DNA of 64,000 bases from an uncultured Lachnospiraceae bacterium (GTDB taxonomy: Bacteria; Bacillota; Clostridia; Lachnospirales; Lachnospiraceae), in contig CAKRSV010000001.1 of the NCBI GenBank assembly GCA_934401915.1, positions 310,001-374,000 of the forward strand, written 5' to 3'. The notes beneath the pieces were generated by a model. The model saw only the letters and a program-made list of their open reading frames with translations, had not been told where the DNA came from and ran no database searches. Shown here one piece after another: positions 1-7,539 of this stretch. How positions within the stretch are numbered: the stretch's first letter is position 1; the number at the start of each line of letters is the position of its first letter. Position numbers and translations under genes: made by a program.

Positions 1-100
1 TTGGTTTTTCTAAATGTAGTGTTCCACTAGACCCAGACTTTCCAGAAGAAATATCCACATCATCAAGTTCAATCGTGACATTAATGTAATCATCCAGCTT
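1..100 (-). pseudogene. Open frame after rlmD stop, possible detached C-terminal extension
   Basis: Directly after the TAA of rlmD the same minus-strand frame stays open for 33 codons to the window edge. It begins KLDDYINVTIELDDVDIS. No ATG with a ribosome site is visible. From memory of the family, several clostridial RlmD-like proteins carry an extra C-terminal segment that starts with a similar acidic beta-strand pattern (D-x-I-x-V-x-L-D-x-D-E-x-D). Only the first 15 or so residues look similar; the rest does not obviously match. It could be a remnant of such an extension cut off by a stop, or the end of an unrelated frame. Confidence 0.3.
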
Positions 101-1531
101 TTATTTCAGTTGGGACAAAAGAACTACCGTCTCCACATGCACCGTCTGCCCAAACTGGTCCACCGCCCTCACTCTCTTAAGCTCATACCCGCCTTCACAC
201 AATATCTTCAGATCCCGGGCAAGCGTCGCAGAATCGCAGCTCACATAGACGATCCGCTCCGGGCACATTGCCAGCATGGTTTCCAGGCACTTCTCATCGC
301 AGCCCTTTCTGGGCGGATCCACCACGATCACATCCGGATGCAGCTTGTCCGCCTCCGCCTCACTTTGCTGCGCAGATGCCCGCTGATAAAACTCCGGCAG
401 TACCTCCTCGGCCTTTCCGACATAAAATTCAGCGTTCGCGATTCCATTTCGGCGCGCGTTCTCCCTGGCGTCCTCGATCGCCTGCGGAATGATCTCCACG
501 CCGCACACCCGCTTCGCCTTTTTTGCCATAAACAGCGAGATCGTTCCGATTCCGCAGTACAGATCCCACACGGTTTCCCTGCCTGTCAGTCCGGCGTATT
601 CCACCGCCAGACCGTACAGCTTTTCCGTCTGCCTCGGATTGACCTGATAAAAGGAAAGCGGCGAGATCGCAAACTCAATTCCCCCAAGCGTATCAATGAT
701 CCGCTCTTTTCCCCACAGCAGCCGGATTTCTTTTCCCATGATCACGTTGGTTCTCTCGGTATTGACACTGACTGAAATGCTCGCGATCCTCCGCTTCTGC
801 GTCCTATCCTCCACAGAGAGGTTCCGCAGTCTTTCGGTCAGCCGCTCTTCTGCCGGCAGCTTCCTGCCATTTATGACAAGGCACACCATGATCTCTCCGC
901 TGCAAAAGCCGGTTCGGATCAGCACATGCCGTACCAGTCCGGTTCCTTCTTTTTCGCGGTAAGCCGTCACGCGGTTTTCTTTCATATAATCGAGAATCGC
1001 CTCCAGAATTTTCTGATTCTCGGCAGCGCCCAGCGCACAATCGGTATTGGCAATGATGTCGTGTGTTCTTCCTGCGTAAAACCCGGTAACCAGTTTCCCC
1101 TCGCGGTCGTATCCTACGGGGAATTGCGCCTTATTGCGATAGTGCCACGGCTCTTCCATTCCAACGATCGGCTCCATAACTGTATCGATCTTTTCTTCTT
1201 CAAATCCACCGATCCGCACAAGATGGTTTTTCACCTTGTTCTGCTTGAAGGCAAGCTGCTGCGCATAATCCATGGCCTGGATCTGGCAGCCGCCGCATCG
1301 CTTATGGAGCGCGCACTTTGGCTCTACACGAAAAGAAGAAGGTTTCAGAACCTTCTCCACTCTGGCATATCCATAGTTTTTCTTGCATTTTGTGATGCGC
1401 GCCTCGACGATGTCCCCCAGCACCGCATCTTTTACGAAGAGCGTATAGCCGTTCGTCTTTCCGATCCCTTCACCGTCGTTTCCGATATCCTCAATGGAAA
1501 CCGTGACGATGTCATTTTTCCTGTATTCCAT
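101..1531 (-). CDS. rlmD: 23S rRNA (uracil-C5)-methyltransferase, RlmD/RumA type
   Basis: SAM-dependent enzyme expected to form m5U in 23S rRNA (U1939 in E. coli numbering). The 476-aa protein has an N-terminal TRAM domain (about residues 5-60). The iron-sulfur cysteines follow at C73, C79 and C82 (CALHKRCGGC), with a fourth likely in NTDCALG near residue 165. The C-terminal Rossmann methyltransferase contains WDLYCGIGTISLF (SAM binding), the DPPRKGC motif, and the VYVSCD nucleophile region. Length fits the family. It is followed on the same strand, with a 55-bp gap upstream, by the yhaM-like gene, so they may share a transcript. Paralogues of this family (RlmCD, RumA copies) are common in clostridia, so the exact target uridine is uncertain. 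Confidence 0.9.
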   Translation of the reverse strand: MEYRKNDIVTVSIEDIGNDGEGIGKTNGYTLFVKDAVLGDIVEARITKCKKNYGYARVEKVLKPSSFRVEPKCALHKRCGGCQIQAMDYAQQLAFKQNKVKNHLVRIGGFEEEKIDTVMEPIVGMEEPWHYRNKAQFPVGYDREGKLVTGFYAGRTHDIIANTDCALGAAENQKILEAILDYMKENRVTAYREKEGTGLVRHVLIRTGFCSGEIMVCLVINGRKLPAEERLTERLRNLSVEDRTQKRRIASISVSVNTERTNVIMGKEIRLLWGKERIIDTLGGIEFAISPLSFYQVNPRQTEKLYGLAVEYAGLTGRETVWDLYCGIGTISLFMAKKAKRVCGVEIIPQAIEDARENARRNGIANAEFYVGKAEEVLPEFYQRASAQQSEAEADKLHPDVIVVDPPRKGCDEKCLETMLAMCPERIVYVSCDSATLARDLKILCEGGYELKRVRAVDQFGQTVHVETVVLLSQLK

Positions 1532-1555
1532 ACACTCTCCGCCTCCGGATTTTTA

Positions 1556-2500
1556 TTATTCCATCTTCGTCCATGCCACGTTGGACTCAAACAGTCTGTT
1601 GAAGCCGAGCCAGCCGCTCTCTTTGCTGTTTTCCAAAAGTTCTGTAAACGTCTCCATCTTTGCGTCCGTGTTATCTGCAAAAGTCAGCGCAACCGCCTCC
1701 ACGATAGCCGGTTTCTTAGGCGACCCAAACTCCAGCTCTCCATGGTGGGACAGGATACAGTGCTTCAGTTCATTTGCCAGCACCGGCGGAAATCCCTGGA
1801 TCTGCCGGATCTTTTCGCTCACCATCTCACTGCCGATCACGATATGCCCCAGGAACTGTCCATCGTCCGTATAGTCATTTTCCGGGAAAAGCGAGAGTTC
1901 CTTCGTCTTACCGATATCGTGACAGATCGCCGCCGTCAGCAGGAGATCGCGGTTCAAAACGGGATACTGCGTACAGTAATAGTCGCACAGCTTCATTACG
2001 GAAAGCGTATGCTGCAACAGGCCGCCGACAAATCCGTGATGAACGGTCTTTGCCGCCGATGACTGGCGAAATCGTTTTACGAACTCTTCGTCCTCCACGA
2101 AAAACATCTGCAGCAGTTTTTTCAGATATGCATTCTGCACACTGTTGATCAACGACAACAGCTCCTGCATCATTCCATCAATTGGGAAGGGGCTCACTGG
2201 GAGATAATCCGCCGGATCGTATTCTCCTTCGCGGCACTTGCGGATGCGTTTCACGTTGACCTGCAGCGCTCCCTGAAAGCTCGTCACATCTCCATAGACT
2301 TCTATGTAATCCAGCGTATCAAAGTCCTCGATACCTGCGCTGTTTGGATCCCACACTTTCGCGTCCACCGTTCCTGTCTTATCCTGAAGGATAACGCTGT
2401 CGTATGCCTTTCCGTTCTTCGTCACTGCGGATGTCTTATGCTTGCACAGATAAATGTCATAGACTCTGTCGCCTTCTTTATAGTCCTTAATGTATTTCAT
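1556..2500 (-). CDS. yhaM: 3'-5' exoribonuclease YhaM family
   Basis: A 314-aa protein, the same length as I recall for Bacillus YhaM. An N-terminal OB-fold (about residues 15-100) precedes an HD-type hydrolase domain with HHGFVGGLLQHTLSV and the CHDIGKTKEL metal-binding segment near residues 155-205. YhaM trims RNA, and can trim DNA, from the 3' end with Mn2+. The start is taken at the second in-frame ATG (2500), because GGAG sits 6 nt upstream of it; an ATG four codons earlier has no ribosome site. It lies on the same strand as rlmD and the HtrA-like gene with short gaps, consistent with one housekeeping transcript. Confidence 0.88.
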   Translation of the reverse strand: MKYIKDYKEGDRVYDIYLCKHKTSAVTKNGKAYDSVILQDKTGTVDAKVWDPNSAGIEDFDTLDYIEVYGDVTSFQGALQVNVKRIRKCREGEYDPADYLPVSPFPIDGMMQELLSLINSVQNAYLKKLLQMFFVEDEEFVKRFRQSSAAKTVHHGFVGGLLQHTLSVMKLCDYYCTQYPVLNRDLLLTAAICHDIGKTKELSLFPENDYTDDGQFLGHIVIGSEMVSEKIRQIQGFPPVLANELKHCILSHHGELEFGSPKKPAIVEAVALTFADNTDAKMETFTELLENSKESGWLGFNRLFESNVAWTKME

Positions 2501-2590
2501 ATCCGTCTCCATTCCCAGGCGCTCTGTCCTGTCTTTCTTATCTATTCTGCCCTGTCTGCTGCGCCCTTGGCAAACGGGTCTGTTTCATCC

Positions 2591-3970
2591 TTAGCGGTTT
2601 CCCAGCGTCACATCTGCCTCCATCTCCCGTCCCTGCCGCGAAATGGTGAGTGTCAGCACATCCTGCGGTGCGGAATTGTTCAGCACATTCAGCAGTTCGG
2701 CATAAGAAAGGATCTCATTTCCGTCTGCAGCGATCACGACGTCTCCGCTCTGGATTCCTGCTGCCATCGCCGGAGAATCCATCTCTATCTTTTTAATATA
2801 TGCACCGGCAGGGATTTCTATCTGCATATCCTGTGCCACCTCTTCCGGCACATCGCACCCATGTACGCCAAGATAGCCGCTTTCCCTGTTGTTGGACAGC
2901 CTTTCGATCGTCTTTTTCAGCTCCGTGATCCCATATGCGGTAAGCAGATTCGGCATATCGCTGTTCCGGGTTGCCGAATCGATCACGCCGATCACCATGC
3001 CGTTAAGATCGATCAGTATGCCTGTCGCGCTGCTGCCTCCGTAGATATCCGTCATGATCATCCGGTAGGCTGAATCCGGCTGGTCAATGTAGCTCCCCGC
3101 AGAAGTCACAATCCCATAGGAGATAGAACCGCTGGTTCCTAACGGGCTTCCCAGCGCGATGACCGGACTCCCCAGCAGGTCTGCCTTGTTGGAGCTTCCG
3201 AGCTTCGCGATGTCGATCACATCCATCGTATCTTCCCCGATAGACAAAAGCGGCACGGAAAGAACCGCCAGCCCGGTGATGCTGTCGCGTTGGATCACGG
3301 CTGCCTCTGCCTTTGCCTGATCGCAGAATGTCACCTCGATACTTTCTGCTTCTTTGAGCGCCCTCTCACTGACAAGGATGAGTATCGCCCTTCCGTTGTT
3401 GGCAACGATCACGCCCGAAGCCGACGCCTCATTTTCATACGTGTCGTTAAACCAGTCCACATCCGAGCTTACCCCGGTAACTGTCACCACTGCCCGCCCC
3501 GCCGTGTTTGCCAGCGCCGCGAGCTGTTCATATACATTCTTATATTCATCCAGACCGAACTCCATCTGTGACAGGATCTGTTCGATCTGCTGTGTCTCCT
3601 TCTCCTCTGTGACGGCCGCTTCTTCCTGCTGTACCTCTTCTTCTACCAGCATATCTTCCGGCTTCATCTCTTCGCTGGCTGTCTCTTCCGGGAACTGCAC
3701 TTCTTTTGCCTCTTCCTCGGGATACAGGTTATTGCTGATGACCGGCTCCAGGATCAGAAAGGTGAAGCACGCCACCAGTCCAAAGACAACCGCCATCACC
3801 ACTGTTATGACCGTCCTTCGAAGCAGCTTCTTCTTGTTGACGGGCTTTTGTTTGATCTTTTCTCTCAGAAAATCGGGTTCTACCGAGGGCGTGTACTGCG
3901 CCTGCTCTTTGGCCTGTCCTGCCGCTGTCTGCGTCTGCTCCTGTGATATCTTATTCTCCTGCCCGGGCAT
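2591..3970 (-). CDS. Membrane-anchored HtrA-like protein, probable pseudoprotease with PDZ domain
   Basis: The 459-aa protein has a hydrophilic cytoplasmic N-terminus (1-51), one membrane segment (about 52-76), an acidic linker (82-135), a trypsin-like fold (about 155-345) and a C-terminal PDZ domain (about 365-455). The fold is recognisable from SGVIVANNGR, GLAVLSV, ALGSPLG, YGIVTSAG and LIDLNGMVIGV. At the three catalytic positions of HtrA/DegP I read L199 for His (ILILVS against TNNHVV), G233 for Asp (TGLAVL against SDIAL) and A315 for Ser (SSATGIL against NSGGAL). If the alignment is right the protease is dead and the protein would be a binding or scaffold factor outside the membrane. Start ATG has AAGGAG upstream. 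A shift in the Ser loop could place S313 or S314 at the nucleophile position. Confidence 0.8.
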   Translation of the reverse strand: MPGQENKISQEQTQTAAGQAKEQAQYTPSVEPDFLREKIKQKPVNKKKLLRRTVITVVMAVVFGLVACFTFLILEPVISNNLYPEEEAKEVQFPEETASEEMKPEDMLVEEEVQQEEAAVTEEKETQQIEQILSQMEFGLDEYKNVYEQLAALANTAGRAVVTVTGVSSDVDWFNDTYENEASASGVIVANNGRAILILVSERALKEAESIEVTFCDQAKAEAAVIQRDSITGLAVLSVPLLSIGEDTMDVIDIAKLGSSNKADLLGSPVIALGSPLGTSGSISYGIVTSAGSYIDQPDSAYRMIMTDIYGGSSATGILIDLNGMVIGVIDSATRNSDMPNLLTAYGITELKKTIERLSNNRESGYLGVHGCDVPEEVAQDMQIEIPAGAYIKKIEMDSPAMAAGIQSGDVVIAADGNEILSYAELLNVLNNSAPQDVLTLTISRQGREMEADVTLGNR

Positions 3971-4161
3971 AAGTGATCTCCTTCGCTTCCCTGTACCATG
4001 CCATGATCCGACATTTCACAGAATATCCATCGTGCAAATTCATTCTCAGTATAGCGGTTTTCCAGATACTTGTAAAGAAATCTCAGACAGGGATTGTAAC
4101 TCTGTTGTACGCTCCCCATGATTTACATATCTGTAACTGTAAAATGTATTTTATATAAAAT

Positions 4162-4206
4162 GCAAAAAGAACTGTAACACACACCTATATGTCCAGTCCT
4201 TTTTGC
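4162..4206 (-). terminator. Stem-loop terminator after SH3-domain gene
   Basis: Arms GCAAAAAGAACTG (4162-4174) and CAGTCCTTTTTGC (4194-4206) pair over 13 bp with one mismatch. On the minus strand the hairpin lies just past the end of the SH3-domain gene and contains its own T-run. The rest of 3971-4245 holds no gene that I can see. Confidence 0.55.
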
Positions 4207-4212
4207 CTTATT

Positions 4213-4245
4213 AAAATGCTAATTTGAAAATAAGAATAAAAAAAT
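4213..4245 (+). repeat. Left copy of inverted repeat bracketing the SH3-domain gene
   Basis: Reads AAAATGCT, two bases, then TTTGAAAATAAGAA on the plus strand. The same two blocks occur in the same order on the minus strand at 4680-4647, separated there by four bases. The copies bracket the 4246-4629 gene almost exactly. Confidence 0.5.
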
Positions 4246-4629
4246 TTATTGTATATACTGGCTTGCCACATACCCCGCTATCGGAGAAGATATATAATCC
4301 CATCCATCAGGTGTTCCTGGTGGTTGCATAAAAGGTACCTCTACGATTGTTCCATTAGGAATAGATCCTATGATTTTCCCCGTTGTTGTACTTGGATAAT
4401 CCCGTACATTCAGATTTCCTCCATCTGTAACTACTCTATATTGATAACGTGGTTGAATGACACTTTTTTCTTTTGTACAGATTTTTGTTTCCTCTGAATT
4501 TTCTTTCTCTGTATACGTCTCATCTATAATCACCGCATTTTCTGTTTGAGATTCTGCCGCCATTGCCTGTAATGGCACCAACATACCCAATAACACTATT
4601 GCAAACAGTTTAATCTTTATATACTTCAT
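4246..4629 (-). CDS. Small secreted SH3-domain protein
   Basis: A 127-aa protein with a clear signal peptide (MKYIKIKLFAIVLLGMLVP..AMA, cleavage near residue 24), a short acidic linker, and a C-terminal bacterial SH3 (SH3_3-like) domain at about residues 60-127. The domain shows the family pattern GGNLNVRDYPSTTTGKIIGS, then a G-x-x-V-V type strand, and ends GWDYISSPIAGYVASQYIQ. Such domains usually bind cell wall peptides, so an extracytoplasmic wall-associated role is likely, but no catalytic domain is attached. GAGGAGG precedes the ATG. The gene is more AT-rich than both neighbours and is bracketed by inverted repeats, which hints at acquisition as a small cassette. Function beyond wall binding is unknown. 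Confidence 0.8.
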   Translation of the reverse strand: MKYIKIKLFAIVLLGMLVPLQAMAAESQTENAVIIDETYTEKENSEETKICTKEKSVIQPRYQYRVVTDGGNLNVRDYPSTTTGKIIGSIPNGTIVEVPFMQPPGTPDGWDYISSPIAGYVASQYIQ

Positions 4630-4646
4630 GCTTTTCCTCCTCTATC

Positions 4647-4680
4647 ATTTTGTTTTCTTATTTTCAAATAGCAGCATTTT
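4647..4680 (-). repeat. Right copy of inverted repeat bracketing the SH3-domain gene
   Basis: On the minus strand it reads AAAATGCT, GCTA, TTTGAAAATAAGAA, then A-rich sequence, matching 4213-4245 in inverted orientation. It lies between the SH3-domain gene start and the end of the M56 peptidase gene. Confidence 0.5.
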
Positions 4681-4681
4681 C

Positions 4682-6874
4682 CTACCTTATCTTTTCTCTC
4701 TCCATGCGCCCGCTCGCCGGATTGTAATAATATAAATATCTGCCGACAGCGCTCATCTGCGCGTGGACCGGATACGTCGCATCCTCGCTTTTTACTTCAA
4801 ACAACGGAGCTATCTCGCCGTCCCATCCGATTTTCACCGCCTGAAACGTTCCGTCCTCTCCCTTCGCCATCCCAAAGAGACCGTCCTCATTATAGGTATT
4901 GTATCCAATATACACATCTCCGTTTTCGGATGCTTCATAAATCTTCTGTTTCGTGCCGCCTGCCTCATCCCAGAGCCATATATCATTGTATGCGCCCGGA
5001 TCACGTCCAACGATGCCTTTTCGGGTAACCAGGATATCCGTAATCCCTTCTGTCTTTTTCACTTCTCCCTCTTCTGTGATCTGATACAGCAGATCGGTCG
5101 GAACGCTCCAATCGCCCTGTGCGTCTGACGCGGTGATAAATACGCCGTCATATCCTTCCCGTCTGGTATAGACCGGCGAATAGACCGAGCACCGTTCTAC
5201 GGACTCCTGCTCTGTCAGCGCCGTCATTTGCTGCTCCATGGCTGTCGATGGATTCCCTGTCAGATAGGTTCCCGGGATTTCCTCTGCGCTTTTCGCAAGC
5301 ACACCGTTTTCCAACACATCCATACTGATGATCTTCCGATCGGGCAGATATTCGCAGCAATACAGTTTCCCCGCTTCATAATACATCTCTGCATAGGCGT
5401 TAAGATCCTGTCCCACGTTAAGCGCGGTCGTTATCTTGTCGCTTGCAGTATCCAGTGCCAGGATCGCCGTCTTTTCCGTCTCCTCCGGGTATCCGTAAAA
5501 GAAAACAATGCCATCTTCAAGCTCCGGGCAGCTTATGCCAAGCACCGCCGGTTTGTCATAAATGCGCTCCCAGTTCTCCTCTGTACCGTGCTGTTTTGCA
5601 TCGTCCTTCGCTATAAAAACTCCGTTTTCTGAAAAAACATAGGTCTTATCCCCACAGACGACCGCCGACACGTTATACGGAATATCCTGAAAGGCTTCTT
5701 CTCTTGCCGCCGTACTCTCCCCATTCTTCTCAGGTAACGGCTTTTCCGCAGGCTTATCCTGCTTCCTCGCCGCTGTGTCCTGCCCGGGAGCTTCAATGGC
5801 CGCTGTTTCTGCGGCGGTGTCAGTCTGCCCTGCAAAAGCGCAGCCGGTCAGCAGCGCCAGCGCCAGTATGGAGCTTCCGCACAACACCCGGGACGGTTCC
5901 TTCCGTCCGTGTATCAGTTCCAGCCGCTCTTTCATCTTTCTGACCTTTCCCCGCATAGGCGACGCCGCAAGCCCATCCGTCTTTGCATTGCCGCTCCTTC
6001 TCAACATCTGCATCAGCGTTTGTCCGTATTCCTCCCTCTCTTTTCCACTCATTGCAGCAAGCACCGCTTCGTCGCAGGCAAGCTCGCAATCTCTCTTTAT
6101 ATAGCTGTTTGCGATCCACACAAACGGATGATACCAGTATAAGACGATGCACAGCATCCTGAGGATCGTCCAGAAATTGTCCCCATGCCGATAATGACAG
6201 TATTCGTGCTGTACCATATACCGTAGCTGCTTTTTCTCCTCCTGCATATCCTCGGGAAGATAAATGCCTCTTCCCAGCAAAAAGGGTGTCTCTATCCCCG
6301 GCAGCAGATAGATCCTAAGTTTTTGCTGCGGGATTGAACGCAGGAATCTTCGGCTGCGACGGCATCTGCCATAAAACAACAGATTCTTTGCCGCAATGAC
6401 AACGCCCATGCAAAGGGAAACGGCCGCCGAAAAAAATGTCCACGCTCTCTTTGGATCCTTTCCCAACGCGTAGGACCATTCCTGCTGATCCTTTCCATTC
6501 GGCTGCGGCGCGATGCCCTCCGTCATCTGCCCCTGCTGCGCAGACAATCCTCTTTCTTCCGGAAACATCACATAAGCATGATCACCCTCTCCAGTCTTAA
6601 TCAGGTTTTGCGCTGTATCTTCTCTTTGCCCCTCTGCGGTCTCCTGCGTTTTTTCCTGTCCATTTTCTTTCATCATGGAAAAATTGCGCGAAACGCTGTA
6701 AAATACCCCCTGCATACTGAAACGGCTTTCTATCTGTACAAAGGGTTGCAGCAACAGAAACGCCACCGGAAAAATCCAGAGCGCATACTGGATTCTTCTG
6801 GAAATCCGGTTCCACAACAACTTTCGAAGCAATATCATAACGGTTACCAATACGCTGTATTCCACTATTTTCAT
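4682..6874 (-). CDS. BlaR1/MecR1-type M56 family membrane metallopeptidase with C-terminal sensor domain
   Basis: A 730-aa protein. Several N-terminal membrane segments (first two at about 5-25 and 30-50, another near 145-165) surround a cytoplasmic M56 zinc peptidase with HEYCH (HEXXH) near residue 229, in the context MVQHEYCHYRHGDN. The next membrane segment (about 330-350, ending near LLTGCAFAG) leads into a roughly 380-residue extracellular part. This part has beta-propeller-like repeats of the form DKTYVFSENGVF and YDGVFITASD, not the penicillin-binding domain of true BlaR1. It should therefore sense something other than beta-lactams and trigger cleavage of the BlaI-like repressor encoded just upstream. 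The gene follows blaI by 51 bp and shares its promoter. Confidence 0.85.
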   Translation of the reverse strand: MKIVEYSVLVTVMILLRKLLWNRISRRIQYALWIFPVAFLLLQPFVQIESRFSMQGVFYSVSRNFSMMKENGQEKTQETAEGQREDTAQNLIKTGEGDHAYVMFPEERGLSAQQGQMTEGIAPQPNGKDQQEWSYALGKDPKRAWTFFSAAVSLCMGVVIAAKNLLFYGRCRRSRRFLRSIPQQKLRIYLLPGIETPFLLGRGIYLPEDMQEEKKQLRYMVQHEYCHYRHGDNFWTILRMLCIVLYWYHPFVWIANSYIKRDCELACDEAVLAAMSGKEREEYGQTLMQMLRRSGNAKTDGLAASPMRGKVRKMKERLELIHGRKEPSRVLCGSSILALALLTGCAFAGQTDTAAETAAIEAPGQDTAARKQDKPAEKPLPEKNGESTAAREEAFQDIPYNVSAVVCGDKTYVFSENGVFIAKDDAKQHGTEENWERIYDKPAVLGISCPELEDGIVFFYGYPEETEKTAILALDTASDKITTALNVGQDLNAYAEMYYEAGKLYCCEYLPDRKIISMDVLENGVLAKSAEEIPGTYLTGNPSTAMEQQMTALTEQESVERCSVYSPVYTRREGYDGVFITASDAQGDWSVPTDLLYQITEEGEVKKTEGITDILVTRKGIVGRDPGAYNDIWLWDEAGGTKQKIYEASENGDVYIGYNTYNEDGLFGMAKGEDGTFQAVKIGWDGEIAPLFEVKSEDATYPVHAQMSAVGRYLYYYNPASGRMEREKIR

Positions 6875-6925
6875 CGTTCAGTCAGCTCCTCCTATTCTTT
6901 CCCCATCTGCCGGCTCCTCTGTTTC

Positions 6926-7291
6926 TCACTTCTTTTTCTGCGTCAGGATTTCCTCCAGATACTGTATTTCTTCCTGCGTAAAATCGCTCTGCTGCAACAG
7001 GGTACTGACCATCAGACCTGCATTGCCTCGAAAGACTTTGTTCAGGAAATGCTCCTTCTCCTGCAAAACCGCCTCGTCCCGCTTAACGTCTGCGTAATAT
7101 AATTTGGCCCTTTCCCCTTCGGTGTGATGCACCAGCCCTTTTTCTTCCATCCGCTTCAAATACGTGATCACCGTGTGCTTGCTCCACTTCATCGACTCCT
7201 CAAGCGCCTTCGTCATCTGCGTGATCGTCTGCGGCTCGTTATTCCACAACAAGCTCATGATCTGCCATTCGGCGTCGGTTATCTTCGTCAT
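6926..7291 (-). CDS. BlaI/MecI family transcriptional repressor
   Basis: Winged-helix repressor of 121 aa with the typical opening KITDAEWQIMSLLW and recognition region QTITQMTKAL..WSKHTVITYLKRMEEKGL, followed by a dimerisation helix bundle. It should repress its own promoter until the M56 partner encoded downstream is activated and it is cleaved. The start is placed at 7291, not the ATG at 7303, because GGAGGAG lies 4-5 nt before the inner ATG and actually overlaps the outer one; BlaI proteins also normally begin three or four residues before ITDAEW. Two operators of consensus AGGTNNACANNTGTNNACCT flank its promoter, supporting autoregulation. Confidence 0.9.
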   Translation of the reverse strand: MTKITDAEWQIMSLLWNNEPQTITQMTKALEESMKWSKHTVITYLKRMEEKGLVHHTEGERAKLYYADVKRDEAVLQEKEHFLNKVFRGNAGLMVSTLLQQSDFTQEEIQYLEEILTQKKK

Positions 7292-7323
7292 TTTCTCCTC
7301 CATCGGACATTCTGTTGTTAATT

Positions 7324-7343
7324 AGGTTGACATCTGTGTACCT
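7324..7343. promoter_or_regulatory. BlaI-type operator 1 (start-site proximal)
   Basis: AGGTTGACATCTGTGTACCT, a 20-bp dyad that fits AGGTNNACANNTGTNNACCT. It lies immediately downstream of the minus-strand -10 box, over the expected transcription start of the blaI/M56 operon. The ACA-NN-TGT core matches known BlaI/MecI boxes. Confidence 0.8.
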
Positions 7344-7345
7344 TT

Positions 7346-7374
7346 ATCATATTTCATAGGTGTACATTTGTCAA
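7346..7374 (-). promoter_or_regulatory. SigA-type promoter of blaI-M56 operon
   Basis: Minus strand: TTGACA at 7374-7369, 17-bp spacer, TATGAT at 7351-7346. The -35 hexamer lies inside operator 2 and the -10 sits between the two operators. Confidence 0.8.
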
Positions 7375-7377
7375 CCT
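7358..7377. promoter_or_regulatory. BlaI-type operator 2 (covers -35)
   Basis: AGGTGTACATTTGTCAACCT, the second copy of the 20-bp dyad, with centre-to-centre spacing of 34 bp from operator 1. It includes the -35 box of the operon promoter. Confidence 0.8.
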
Positions 7378-7484
7378 TTTCATTTTGCATTCACATGACC
7401 ATTTATTAGGAATCCGGAGACTGCGCTGTTACCATATTTGAGTCATTTTCTATGGAAATGACTTTGAAAATACTCAGGATGTGG

Positions 7485-7490
7485 TACAAT
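7485..7490 (+). promoter_or_regulatory. Probable extended -10 promoter of mutS2
   Basis: TGGTACAAT (TGn plus TACAAT, -10 at 7485-7490) lies about 50 bp before the mutS2 start. A -35 such as CTTTGA with 17-bp spacing is possible but weak. Confidence 0.45.
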
Positions 7491-7539
7491 AAAAAACGAA
7501 CTTACCCGATTACTGCTTTGAATTTGAAACGGAGAATTT

